Below, one piece after another: positions 8,378 to 16,005 of a stretch of DNA of 36,407 bases; position 1 is the first letter of the stretch, and each line of letters opens with the position of its first letter. The translations under genes and the position numbers were made by a program. The notes under the pieces are model-generated. The model made no database searches, was not told where the DNA came from, and worked only from the letters and a program-made list of their open reading frames with translations. This stretch comes from an uncultured Veillonella sp. (GTDB taxonomy: Bacteria > Bacillota > Negativicutes > Veillonellales > Veillonellaceae). The DNA is taken from positions 1 to 36,407 of the forward strand of contig USQK01000007.1 in NCBI GenBank assembly GCA_900556785.1. The letters run 5' to 3'.

Positions 8378-9817
8378 CTATACTGTTTGAAATAATGTTT
8401 TGAAATAGGAAACATCGTATTCAGAAATACTTTCAATTTCTTGCGCTGGAATTGGAGGTGTACGGTATTTATGGAAACGAATAATGCCATTCAACAAGTC
8501 TGTTGTAGGGTTTTCTGCTTCTTTAAATTCAATACGACCGCCCAAAATAAAGCCACGAGAAGTAAGACCGTTAAGACGAATTGTTTCACTATCAAGAATT
8601 GTTTTGATATTACGTGGCAAGATAGGCATATCCACTTTTTGCCAATACGTTAAGATGAATGTTTGGTCATCCCAATCATTGAAACGACGTACACAAATGA
8701 ATGTATCCTTAACATCAGTTGTGCCAGGATATGCACCTGTATAGTTGCCCCAAGATACCCAACCGTTGATGTTAACGGCCGTCATAATACCTTGAGAGTT
8801 CAATAAGTTCGCTTGGGAATGGGTAAGCATAACTTCCTTACCATTAGCCAAACATAAACCTGTGATGTTCATGGATTTGTTAGAAGGGGATAGTGTAGGA
8901 ATATCGCTATTAGATGCATCGCATTTACCCATAATGCCCATAATATGCGTAGACATATGGAATACATAGTCGCCATTGCGAACTTTTGGCCAACATACGA
9001 CTTCGGATTCGCCTGTATAGCTATTACCTTTCTTCCATTCATAAGCGTCAGTGTATTTAACAACTTGCGTAGTATCGATATCAACTAATGTTGTCGCTCT
9101 AAATAAGTTGTTAATAACACGAGATTTTGCCTTCATAACGGATGCTACTGTAGGATTTTGAGAGAATCCCGGTGCGGCAATAAGCCCTGGCACAATGCCG
9201 AAATGATGATAGATTGTATCAATCAATTCAAAGCCGGTTGCTTTATCGTTGCTATCCACCCCGCCGATTACATTTCTATAATCAAAGTTTTCTACATCAA
9301 GTTCATCATAAGTAAGGTTTAAGGTAGTAGCTGTATCAAACTTTCCACCTTTTACAACAGAGATAACCAATTGATTTTTGTCATCAAATGCTGCCGTGTA
9401 ATCTGTGTTAGCTACACCTGTTTGACCAGCACTAGCTACTTTTAATGTATTAAGCAATACTGCCGCTTTTACTACACATTTCTTTTCTGCCAATGTAGCA
9501 GTTGTTGTAGTGGATTTCTTATGCTTAGCAGGATCCAATACATTAACAAATACGATTGGCGCTACACCATACAATTTGAATTGTGCGTACATCGCTTCAC
9601 ATAATGTGAAATGTGCCCAATCTTCAGAGTAGCCAAGTTGTTGAACGGCTTCTTCCCAGCTGTAGCAAATAATTGGCTTGTTGACTACCGCATTAGGGTC
9701 TTCAGTAAGGTGTACAGGTGCAGTACCGAACACAATTGGAAGGCCGGCAGTAGTTTGGACAGGAGCAATTACAGACGTAGCTTGCTCACTTGTTTTGACG
9801 CCATGATAAAAGGCCAT
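8378..9817 (-). CDS. FI: Tail sheath protein (FI-like)
   Basis: Contractile sheath subunit (479 residues). Family features include the N-terminal YHGVKTSEQATSV arm, the domain with IGGVDSNDKATG and GLIAAPGFSQNP (about 190-225), and the C-terminal FIC(V)RRFNDWDDQTFILTYWQKVD segment (about 375-395) typical of sheath proteins. The start codon directly follows the stop of the preceding small gene (TAAATG) and lies just behind AAAGGAG. It makes the phage a myovirus, together with the tube gene. Confidence 0.95.
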   Translation of the reverse strand: MAFYHGVKTSEQATSVIAPVQTTAGLPIVFGTAPVHLTEDPNAVVNKPIICYSWEEAVQQLGYSEDWAHFTLCEAMYAQFKLYGVAPIVFVNVLDPAKHKKSTTTTATLAEKKCVVKAAVLLNTLKVASAGQTGVANTDYTAAFDDKNQLVISVVKGGKFDTATTLNLTYDELDVENFDYRNVIGGVDSNDKATGFELIDTIYHHFGIVPGLIAAPGFSQNPTVASVMKAKSRVINNLFRATTLVDIDTTQVVKYTDAYEWKKGNSYTGESEVVCWPKVRNGDYVFHMSTHIMGIMGKCDASNSDIPTLSPSNKSMNITGLCLANGKEVMLTHSQANLLNSQGIMTAVNINGWVSWGNYTGAYPGTTDVKDTFICVRRFNDWDDQTFILTYWQKVDMPILPRNIKTILDSETIRLNGLTSRGFILGGRIEFKEAENPTTDLLNGIIRFHKYRTPPIPAQEIESISEYDVSYFKTLFQTV

Positions 9818-10045
9818 TTACTTCACTCCTTTATAATTCTTCAATGCGTTTACATAGAATACATTTAATTGCGTACCTTGTGTTTTAACATCAATCATTG
9901 CCTGATTAAGCTCATCTAAAGGCACAAATAAATGCATAAAAATAGGGTCTTCTGCTTCCGGCAGTGGTGCACCGTCGCTAAATACCATGAATTGGTTTAG
10001 CCGGCTACTGCGGAACGAAGGCCCAACATATACAACAGGGTTCAT
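9818..10045 (-). CDS. Small protein upstream of sheath, unknown
   Basis: I do not recognise a domain in this 75-residue product. It is real by context: AGGAGA ribosome site, tight packing, and a stop codon adjoining the sheath start. Residues are mixed; it contains PVVYVGPSFRSSRLNQF and an LFVPLDELNQAM stretch, with no membrane segment or signal peptide. Its place between a terminator-like gene and the sheath suggests a neck or tail-completion component, or a sheath-assembly helper (inference). Confidence 0.7.
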   Translation of the reverse strand: MNPVVYVGPSFRSSRLNQFMVFSDGAPLPEAEDPIFMHLFVPLDELNQAMIDVKTQGTQLNVFYVNALKNYKGVK

Positions 10046-10054
10046 CGTTGTCTC

Positions 10055-10534
10055 CTATTCAATTACTTTGTTATCCGTGAATATCTTATTTAGATTCCTA
10101 CGAATAACAGGAATATACACTTCAAATTCAAGATACCCAACCCATTGAGGGTATGGTTGATCATCAGGAATTGTTGTATTAATGGTATTCTCCTTAATTT
10201 CATATTTAAGTGCTACCGGATTATCAGATAACAACCGCTCACGCACTACCTCTAATAGGTGATATAGTCCGACATGGCCTTTAGTTAAGGCTTCATCATA
10301 AGTAGTTACCAATACAGTAATACCTACCGTCGAACTATCTGCATCACTAACAGAGTACGGATGCACTACTACGGCCGGGCATAATTTGCGCTTGTCTTCA
10401 TTCTTGTCCACTCTTGGTAAGAAACCGCTCCATACTCGAATAGGTCTTTCGGTAACATCACTGTTTTCATTCAGCTTTCGTAACTCATTCATGAGATAAT
10501 CAGCAATGCCGTCTGATACGTCTAATGGTGTCAT
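10055..10534 (-). CDS. Putative tail terminator/completion protein
   Basis: A 159-residue protein located where tail terminator (lambda gpU-, P2 gpR-type) genes sit, between the Z-like gene and the sheath block. The sequence has an N-terminal helix (DGIADYLMNELRKL), a central strand region with VTTYDE, and a C-terminal YPQWVGYLEFEVYIP strand, consistent with the alpha-beta terminator fold, but no diagnostic motif is visible. The start overlaps the previous gene by one base (TAATG). Role is by position and fold pattern. Confidence 0.65.
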   Translation of the reverse strand: MTPLDVSDGIADYLMNELRKLNENSDVTERPIRVWSGFLPRVDKNEDKRKLCPAVVVHPYSVSDADSSTVGITVLVTTYDEALTKGHVGLYHLLEVVRERLLSDNPVALKYEIKENTINTTIPDDQPYPQWVGYLEFEVYIPVIRRNLNKIFTDNKVIE

Positions 10535-11067
10535 TAGTTACCTCCTATCGCGCGCTCTAATTCGTGATACAGGCGCTTTTCATACATTTCCATGCCTTCT
10601 TTTTGCATGGCGTTCATAACAGTTTCATTACCAAACATTTGCGGTAAAGCTGGCCCATATATTCCCTTTAACGGATATCTGTCCTTACCTTGGCGTTTCA
10701 TAAAGATACCGGATGCACTAACAAAGCCGTTTGGTACCTTTGTTTCTGTAGCTTTTTTAATCGATACAAACACACCTTTTCGCTTAAGTGATTTAATTTT
10801 GAAGTACTTTTGAGCGCTAGTATAGCCACCTTTGATACGCATTTCTGTGCCATCATTCAATTTATTGATAGATACACCGGACTTTACAACCGATACACCT
10901 TTGATAGCATAGATATTGCGTAGTGCTTGCGTACCTGCTTTTCTTGCAGTCGTTGCAGCTCGCTTTGAAGCGGCTTGGCAGACACGTCGAACTCTATCTT
11001 CTTTTAATGTTTCCAGTGCTTTTTCAATTGTTGCTACTGCACTTTTATCAAGTTCTAGCTCAACCAT
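10534..11067 (-). CDS. Minor tail protein Z-like (GpZ)
   Basis: Head-tail joining or minor tail component of the GpZ family (177 residues). It is basic, with an N-terminal helical part rich in Arg and Ala (RVCQAASKRAATTARKAG, about 29-46) and the GIFMKRQGKDRYPLKGIYGP motif (about 127-146) that marks Z-like proteins. In lambda Z follows FII and precedes U; here it follows the FII-like connector and precedes the terminator-like gene, matching that order. The first codons overlap the connector gene by 13 bases. Confidence 0.8.
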   Translation of the reverse strand: MVELELDKSAVATIEKALETLKEDRVRRVCQAASKRAATTARKAGTQALRNIYAIKGVSVVKSGVSINKLNDGTEMRIKGGYTSAQKYFKIKSLKRKGVFVSIKKATETKVPNGFVSASGIFMKRQGKDRYPLKGIYGPALPQMFGNETVMNAMQKEGMEMYEKRLYHELERAIGGN

Positions 11068-11408
11068 CCGTCAACACCGCCTCTAGCTTCTGCTCTTAAT
11101 TCAATGGATACTAACCCGTCTTCTTCCGTTGCACTTTGAACGACGTAAACGTCTCCGTCTAATCGAAATACGTTCCCCTGTGATGGAATTTCAGGGATGT
11201 CCGTTAGTTTGCAATGCACAAATACAGACACCCCGTGCAATCCGTCATTTGATACGTGAGAGCCATTCGACAAGAATGACTCCCTCGCCGTTGGCGATTG
11301 AATAACCGCTTTAGCTACTGTGCCATTTAGATCATGCCCTTCGGCGAATTCGTCTTCATTGAGGAATACATCGTCAATATCGCTTTCTAGGTAATCTCTA
11401 AATCGCAT
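11055..11408 (-). CDS. Head-tail connector (lambda FII-like)
   Basis: Small neck protein that joins the filled head to the tail. The 117-residue sequence has the N-terminal pattern DDVFLNEDEFAEGHDLNG and a C-terminal barrel-like segment (DGDVYVVQSATEEDGLVSIEL), typical of phage head-closure proteins of the lambda FII fold family. It follows the FI-position acidic gene and is followed by the Z-like gene, as in lambda. The start touches the stop of the upstream gene. Identification is moderate. Confidence 0.68.
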   Translation of the reverse strand: MRFRDYLESDIDDVFLNEDEFAEGHDLNGTVAKAVIQSPTARESFLSNGSHVSNDGLHGVSVFVHCKLTDIPEIPSQGNVFRLDGDVYVVQSATEEDGLVSIELRAEARGGVDGWLS

Positions 11409-11644
11409 TATTTTTTCACCGTAACTTCCGCATCAACTTCAGGTAATTCCATTTCTTCTTCCGGTTCATCTGGAACGACTTCCAATGGTTTCGGCACTTC
11501 AGCAGGATCATCTTCAGCAGATTCGAACTTTTCAGATTCAAGCAAGGATAACGCAATCGCTTTCTTTTTGATGTCGACTACTTCACCTTTACCATACATC
11601 TCGCCGTCATGTGCTAAATAACCCTTTAATACTCTAATTTTCAT
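11408..11644 (-). CDS. Acidic small protein in lambda FI position
   Basis: A 78-residue product whose first 35 residues (KIRVLKGYLAHDGEMYGKGE) form a short barrel-like strand pattern, while the C-terminal half is almost entirely Glu, Asp, Pro and Val. The same layout (between capsid E and FII) is occupied in lambda by FI, an acidic packaging helper. No diagnostic motif links the two beyond position and acidity; it may instead be a DUF7210-type head protein (unsure). Confidence 0.6.
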   Translation of the reverse strand: MKIRVLKGYLAHDGEMYGKGEVVDIKKKAIALSLLESEKFESAEDDPAEVPKPLEVVPDEPEEEMELPEVDAEVTVKK

Positions 11645-11658
11645 AAGTAGGTTACCCC

Positions 11659-12708
11659 CTATTTAGTCTTAATAGTAGCCCAATCGTCGATAGTTTCAGG
11701 AATCAATACGCAACGGGAATATACAGACAATGTTAATTCTTGTGTAGCTTTATTAGCATAGTAATAAGGTACATAAATACCTGCATATGTTGTGAATTGG
11801 TTGTCATCGTTAAGCAATGTTACTGCTGCATGTTGTTGACGGCCACGGCCAGGAACACCTAATACCGCAGCATCATCACCGATAAAGGATTTTACCTTGC
11901 CTTCATCATCTTGATATGTTTCAAGATATGCATACACATCAATGTTCAAGGACATAATACGACCAACATATCGAACTTGTGGAGATAAGTATTCAGGCGC
12001 AAAGCTAAACATAGTCATGTTTTCACGATTAGGAATGGCCAACATCTTGTTGATAGATGCATTATCAAGAATATATTTTTCAACATTCTTACCGACAACT
12101 AATACAGTTGGTACGATTCCTGCGTTTTCCTGAATTTTTTCGGACGCCATTTTCAAATCACCATAAATATCAGCGCCAGCTTGGTCCCATGCAGTAGTAG
12201 GTGTGATGTCTTGTTCAAATTCAAAATCAATTTCATCAGTTAGAACAGTCGCGCCATCATCAGCATAACCTTCGATTTTGCATTTACCAGTGGTAAGCAA
12301 ATCAGCTGCCATTTTGTTTTTACGATTGATGATTGTGCCTTGCAAATAAGACAAATCTTCAGCTTGCATTTGTGCCGCACGTTGCGCAGGTGTCATTGTA
12401 GATACAATATTTTCCGCAAATGCACGTTGGTCGAGTTGCTCGGGATCAATTACTGTACGAGGGCCCATCATAGGCGCTTCATATAAAGCAATTTTAGAGC
12501 CGGCACGTTTAACATTTACACCAGATGCGCCACGAGATACAAAAGGTGCTAGAGTGCGACCACGTTTACGAGTTTCTACTGCGATTTTTTTAGAAGTTGC
12601 AACTGCCGGAACTTGTGGGAAGAAAGTATCAAGCAAGAAACTTGCTGGAGTTTTCATTCGTTCTACAGCTTGCATTAAAGATAACGTATCTTTGAAATCA
12701 ATTGCCAT
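11659..12708 (-). CDS. E: Major capsid protein (lambda gpE-like)
   Basis: Shell protein of the phage head (349 residues, close to lambda gpE's 341). It has the Phage_cap_E pattern: N-terminal LMQAVERMKTPASFLLDTFFP, then the VAVETRKRG/LAPFV region and the GPRTVIDPEQLDQRAFAENI block (about 75-100), and a C-terminal YAGIYVPYYYANKATQELTLSV stretch. A GGGGG-rich ribosome site precedes the ATG. It follows the decoration protein D, as in lambda. Confidence 0.93.
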   Translation of the reverse strand: MAIDFKDTLSLMQAVERMKTPASFLLDTFFPQVPAVATSKKIAVETRKRGRTLAPFVSRGASGVNVKRAGSKIALYEAPMMGPRTVIDPEQLDQRAFAENIVSTMTPAQRAAQMQAEDLSYLQGTIINRKNKMAADLLTTGKCKIEGYADDGATVLTDEIDFEFEQDITPTTAWDQAGADIYGDLKMASEKIQENAGIVPTVLVVGKNVEKYILDNASINKMLAIPNRENMTMFSFAPEYLSPQVRYVGRIMSLNIDVYAYLETYQDDEGKVKSFIGDDAAVLGVPGRGRQQHAAVTLLNDDNQFTTYAGIYVPYYYANKATQELTLSVYSRCVLIPETIDDWATIKTK

Positions 12709-12721
12709 TATATAGTTCCCC

Positions 12722-13060
12722 CTATTTAATGCTAGTTAAGAATAAGTGAGCGTCTTTAAAATCCGCTTCATGTTCATTAATTTTGTAAGCTTTGTCAACT
12801 ACCAATACTTCACGATTAAAGCGACCGGAGACATATACAGTCACTACATTGTGATCAGTAGTTGTAGTAGTATCAGCTACCACGATACCTGCAGGTTTAC
12901 CACTTACAATTTTTTGGAACGTACCAGAGTTATTTTCAAGAACTTGGCCGCGTTTATATTCACCAACTGCTGCTTTTACATTTTGAGTTAATACAGGCAC
13001 ACCGCCCCCACCTAATAGGTAATCAGCTGCGACGCCATTTACTTGTTCGAAATACGCCAT
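12722..13060 (-). CDS. D: Head decoration protein (lambda gpD-like)
   Basis: Trimeric decoration protein that cements the expanded capsid (112 residues). Matching features to the HDPD family are the LLGGGGVPVLTQNVKAAVGEYKRGQVLE segment near the start and the PAGIVVADTTTTTDHNVVTVYVSGRFN block in the middle. It starts one base inside the protease stop (TAATG), the lambda-type C/Nu3-D order. High confidence from family and synteny. Confidence 0.9.
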   Translation of the reverse strand: MAYFEQVNGVAADYLLGGGGVPVLTQNVKAAVGEYKRGQVLENNSGTFQKIVSGKPAGIVVADTTTTTDHNVVTVYVSGRFNREVLVVDKAYKINEHEADFKDAHLFLTSIK

Positions 13061-13464
13061 TATTTACCGCCTTTCTTAGCATTTGCATATGCTACAACTT
13101 CATCAATTGCACTAGCTTTAGCTACTGCATCATTGGTTTCTGGTGTAGATGCACCTTGAGGTACCACTTCATCCGCACCGGATTCCATTTGATCGATAAC
13201 CAATTGTCGAATTTGGTCGACTACTTTGTTATCAGTTACAGGAATATCGGATACGGCGGAGATGAAAGGGGTTACTTCATCTACAGTTTTTCCTTCTTTA
13301 ACAGCCACATCTACTAAACGATTGATAACTTCATTGTTCCCTTTTAGTGCGTTTAAGGTTTCAACACGTTCACGTTCTGCTGTTACTGCTGCATTTTCCG
13401 CAGGTTCGTTTGTAGAAATACCGAGCAAACCTTTTAAGCTTGCCATGAATTGGTTTTCAGTCAT
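13060..13464 (-). CDS. Nested scaffold protein (Nu3-like) within protease gene
   Basis: An in-frame internal start, ATG at 13464, lies six bases behind an excellent AAGGAG (13471-13476) inside the protease gene. It would give a 134-residue protein equal to the C-terminal part of the protease: an opening MTENQFMASL, then a helical, charged region with TAERERVETLNALKG and a Gly/Lys-rich end. This copies lambda, where the scaffold Nu3 is made from an internal start of C. Expression is inferred from the ribosome site; the family role is established for lambda. Confidence 0.78.
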   Translation of the reverse strand: MTENQFMASLKGLLGISTNEPAENAAVTAERERVETLNALKGNNEVINRLVDVAVKEGKTVDEVTPFISAVSDIPVTDNKVVDQIRQLVIDQMESGADEVVPQGASTPETNDAVAKASAIDEVVAYANAKKGGK

Positions 13465-14142
13465 AGGTTTCTCCTTATGTTTTAAAAATTGTTTGATTTT
13501 GGCTTCATTTTTGGCCGAATATTTGCAAGATACTTTGTTAACGATAACCATCCCATCATTCATAACAGCCTTATCAGTAATCGCAGTGTCTACTTCATCA
13601 ATTAGGCCGTAGGACTTCGCCTCATCCGCTGTAAGCCACGTTTCGTCATCCATAAGGGTATTTATCTGCTCAGGTGTCAAAACATCGCTACGACTTAGAT
13701 AAACATTTGCAATGGTTTGTTTAACACTTTCCAAATAATTCGCCATTTTAGTTAGTCCGTCTGCATCAAAGCTGTCGCCTAAAAATACAGATGGATTATG
13801 AATCATGTACAGAGCATTGCTTGGCATGATTACCTTATCAGCCGCACATGCAATAATTGTAGCTGCACTCGCGCATAAGCCATCAATGTGTGCTGTTACT
13901 TTTCCAGCATAGGCTTTGATCATGTTGTGGATAGCTTGTGCAGCGAATACGTCACCACCTCCAGAGTTTATGCGCATTGTTAATTCATTACCATTACAAC
14001 TAGCCAAATCACTTGCAAATTCACGAGGTGTAATTTCATCACCCCACCAAGAGGTATCAGAAATATCACCATACAAAATCAATTCAGATTGACCGGTACC
14101 ATCTTGCTTTACAAAATTCTTAACAGACCAAAATTTATTCAT
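13060..14142 (-). CDS. C: Head maturation protease with C-terminal scaffold
   Basis: ClpP/S49-type capsid protease, lambda gpC role (360 residues from this start). The start at ATG 14142 is chosen because AGGAGG (14151-14156) lies eight bases upstream; an earlier in-frame ATG at 14196 has no such site. Residues about 20-200 form the Clp-like domain with the nucleophile in DGLCASAAT (Ser92) and the catalytic His in MIHNP (His115). Residues from about 227 onward form a helical scaffold domain that also has its own start. The 8-base overlap with the portal stop (ATGAATAA) suggests coupling. Confidence 0.9.
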   Translation of the reverse strand: MNKFWSVKNFVKQDGTGQSELILYGDISDTSWWGDEITPREFASDLASCNGNELTMRINSGGGDVFAAQAIHNMIKAYAGKVTAHIDGLCASAATIIACAADKVIMPSNALYMIHNPSVFLGDSFDADGLTKMANYLESVKQTIANVYLSRSDVLTPEQINTLMDDETWLTADEAKSYGLIDEVDTAITDKAVMNDGMVIVNKVSCKYSAKNEAKIKQFLKHKEKPMTENQFMASLKGLLGISTNEPAENAAVTAERERVETLNALKGNNEVINRLVDVAVKEGKTVDEVTPFISAVSDIPVTDNKVVDQIRQLVIDQMESGADEVVPQGASTPETNDAVAKASAIDEVVAYANAKKGGK

Positions 14143-15742
14143 CCTCTTCACCTCCTTTCGCTTCAGATTTAGAGCCAACGGAAGGATTACCCGCATCAGC
14201 TAGCCCCATGCCGTATTTCTCCATGAGTTGCTTTTCAAATGCAAGTTGTGCAATGTTTTCTTCAAGGTCTGTCCCTGTCATTTCAGCCGCTTCACGTTCT
14301 CGAGTGGAAACTCCATTTTCAACGCGAAGTGTACTACCATTCATATCCTTAACTGGGTCAAGGATGGACATAGTCGGTCCAAACCAATCAGCATTACACC
14401 ATGCTTTTCGAATTAATGGATCATCAAAGAAACCAGGCGCCTCTATTCGTCCAGTCGCTACAGCTTCCATTAGCCAAACCTCATAGATAGGCTGACAGAA
14501 ATCACGAGCGAACCACTTGCGGCGTAGTTTATATTCTTCCCAAGCCTGTAACATTGCTGCACGGCTTGCAGAATACGAGGAGTTAAAGTTCTTCATCAAT
14601 ACTTCGTAAGGCTGGTTAAGTGCAGCACCTACTTGTTTGATGAGTTGAGTACTAAATACTTCAAAAGTAGATTGAGCGTTGGAAGCATCAACACTCTTTA
14701 CGTCTACACCTTTCGGTAAGGCGTTTAATGTACCAGGTCCTAAATTGTACTCTGATACATCAACTACTGGTTCCGTTGGATCATCAACCCCATTGTCGGC
14801 CAACATATCATTTAACGAACCGGAGTTTGTAACGGCTTCAGTAAAGAATAAAGCAAAGTAGGACTTAATAATCGCAGATGTAAGTTCTGCATTTGTGTAC
14901 CTATAAACTTGCTTCAATGTTTCAATGACTGGGGCTAAATAAGGCACCCCTCTGTACTGCTCAGGTCTAGTATCGTTACTAATCTGTAATACATTTGGAA
15001 TGCTTGTACGCTTTCCGTAGGCCTCAACCCTTGCCCATGACGTTAATATACTTGTAATTGGTTCTCCAGGTACTTGATTAGACACCCAGTAAGCTACAAT
15101 TGCGCCGTCAGTATCAATTTCCACACCATTCAATATGCGATTTCCGTTATCTGAATTAAGTGCTTCAACTCCAGTTGGGTCGCCTGTAGCATACGTTGAA
15201 GTGGTGAGCGGGTTGCTTACTCTATTTCCTTCAATTAATTGAAGTCGCAATGTATACGGCATATCTGGTGTTGTTAGCTTACGTCTAAACACTGCGAAAC
15301 TATCGCCATCAGTAAGATATCCTTGATACGCTATGCTTTGCATATCATATAAATTGTTCTTGCGGTAAATATCACAGTCTTTTGAGTCTGCCCATAAGTC
15401 GAACTCTGCACGCACCTTACGTGCCCACGCTCTGGCGTCCTCTGCAGATATTCCCAAGATTTGAAATTTAGGTCTAGGGAATACATTGAGGCCTGCGCCT
15501 ACGGTATGGGTAGTACTCGTGTTAATCGCAGCCGTGCCGACTGGTGTATTTATGGCTAAATCTGCAGATCTATCCCGCAAAGTTGATAGATTCGCGCCAA
15601 TATCAGCCTTATAACCTAGTTTTTTAGGATTGTACCCCTTCAATGATTTGTTATTATGAGAGGCACCACCCTCACTATATCCGCTATTTTGAGCCCTCGG
15701 AGTGCCTATTTTAGCGCTAAATTTCTTGTTTTTTCTCGCCAT
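14135..15742 (-). CDS. B: Portal protein (lambda gpB-like)
   Basis: Dodecameric portal at the head vertex through which DNA is packaged and ejected (535 residues, near lambda gpB 533). The family is Phage_portal_2: early block with NTPVGTAAINTSTTHTVGAG (about 65-85), the central RIEGNRVSNP-like segment and a later region with PYEVLMKNFNSSYSASRAAM (about 375-395), the conserved portal signature. C-terminus is charged. Located between the gpW/DUF6148-like gene and the protease, as in lambda. AGGAGG precedes the ATG. Confidence 0.95.
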   Translation of the reverse strand: MARKNKKFSAKIGTPRAQNSGYSEGGASHNNKSLKGYNPKKLGYKADIGANLSTLRDRSADLAINTPVGTAAINTSTTHTVGAGLNVFPRPKFQILGISAEDARAWARKVRAEFDLWADSKDCDIYRKNNLYDMQSIAYQGYLTDGDSFAVFRRKLTTPDMPYTLRLQLIEGNRVSNPLTTSTYATGDPTGVEALNSDNGNRILNGVEIDTDGAIVAYWVSNQVPGEPITSILTSWARVEAYGKRTSIPNVLQISNDTRPEQYRGVPYLAPVIETLKQVYRYTNAELTSAIIKSYFALFFTEAVTNSGSLNDMLADNGVDDPTEPVVDVSEYNLGPGTLNALPKGVDVKSVDASNAQSTFEVFSTQLIKQVGAALNQPYEVLMKNFNSSYSASRAAMLQAWEEYKLRRKWFARDFCQPIYEVWLMEAVATGRIEAPGFFDDPLIRKAWCNADWFGPTMSILDPVKDMNGSTLRVENGVSTREREAAEMTGTDLEENIAQLAFEKQLMEKYGMGLADAGNPSVGSKSEAKGGEEDE

Positions 15743-15751
15743 TTTAGCCTC

Positions 15752-15997
15752 CTAATCTCTAAAAACTACCCGTTTTGACCTGTTTCCGCGCCCATTATCA
15801 GTGTCCATATCTGGTAATTTAGCACCCCGTGCCACTAAATCATCAATCATTTTTCTTACTTCAGCCAAATTTGCCCTTGTAAGAGTACGATTTCCGATTG
15901 TATAGCTTTGCCCGGTCAATATTGCTTCCTCAGCTTTGACATACCATTCTAATCGCACGTCAATTAGCCTTGGCTTTCTTGAATAACTAGTTGCCAT
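15752..15997 (-). CDS. Head-tail joining protein W-like (gpW/DUF6148)
   Basis: Small joiner of the head-to-tail interface (81 residues). The central segment SYTIGNRTLTRANLAEVRKM closely resembles DUF6148 and lambda gpW-type proteins, in which a short hairpin is followed by a helix. The C-terminus is basic and Asp/Gly-rich. It sits between large terminase and portal, the lambda position of W. The start has AGGAGG immediately upstream and the stop is followed by the portal ribosome site. Confidence 0.78.
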   Translation of the reverse strand: MATSYSRKPRLIDVRLEWYVKAEEAILTGQSYTIGNRTLTRANLAEVRKMIDDLVARGAKLPDMDTDNGRGNRSKRVVFRD

Positions 15998-16005
15998 ACA
16001 TCCTC

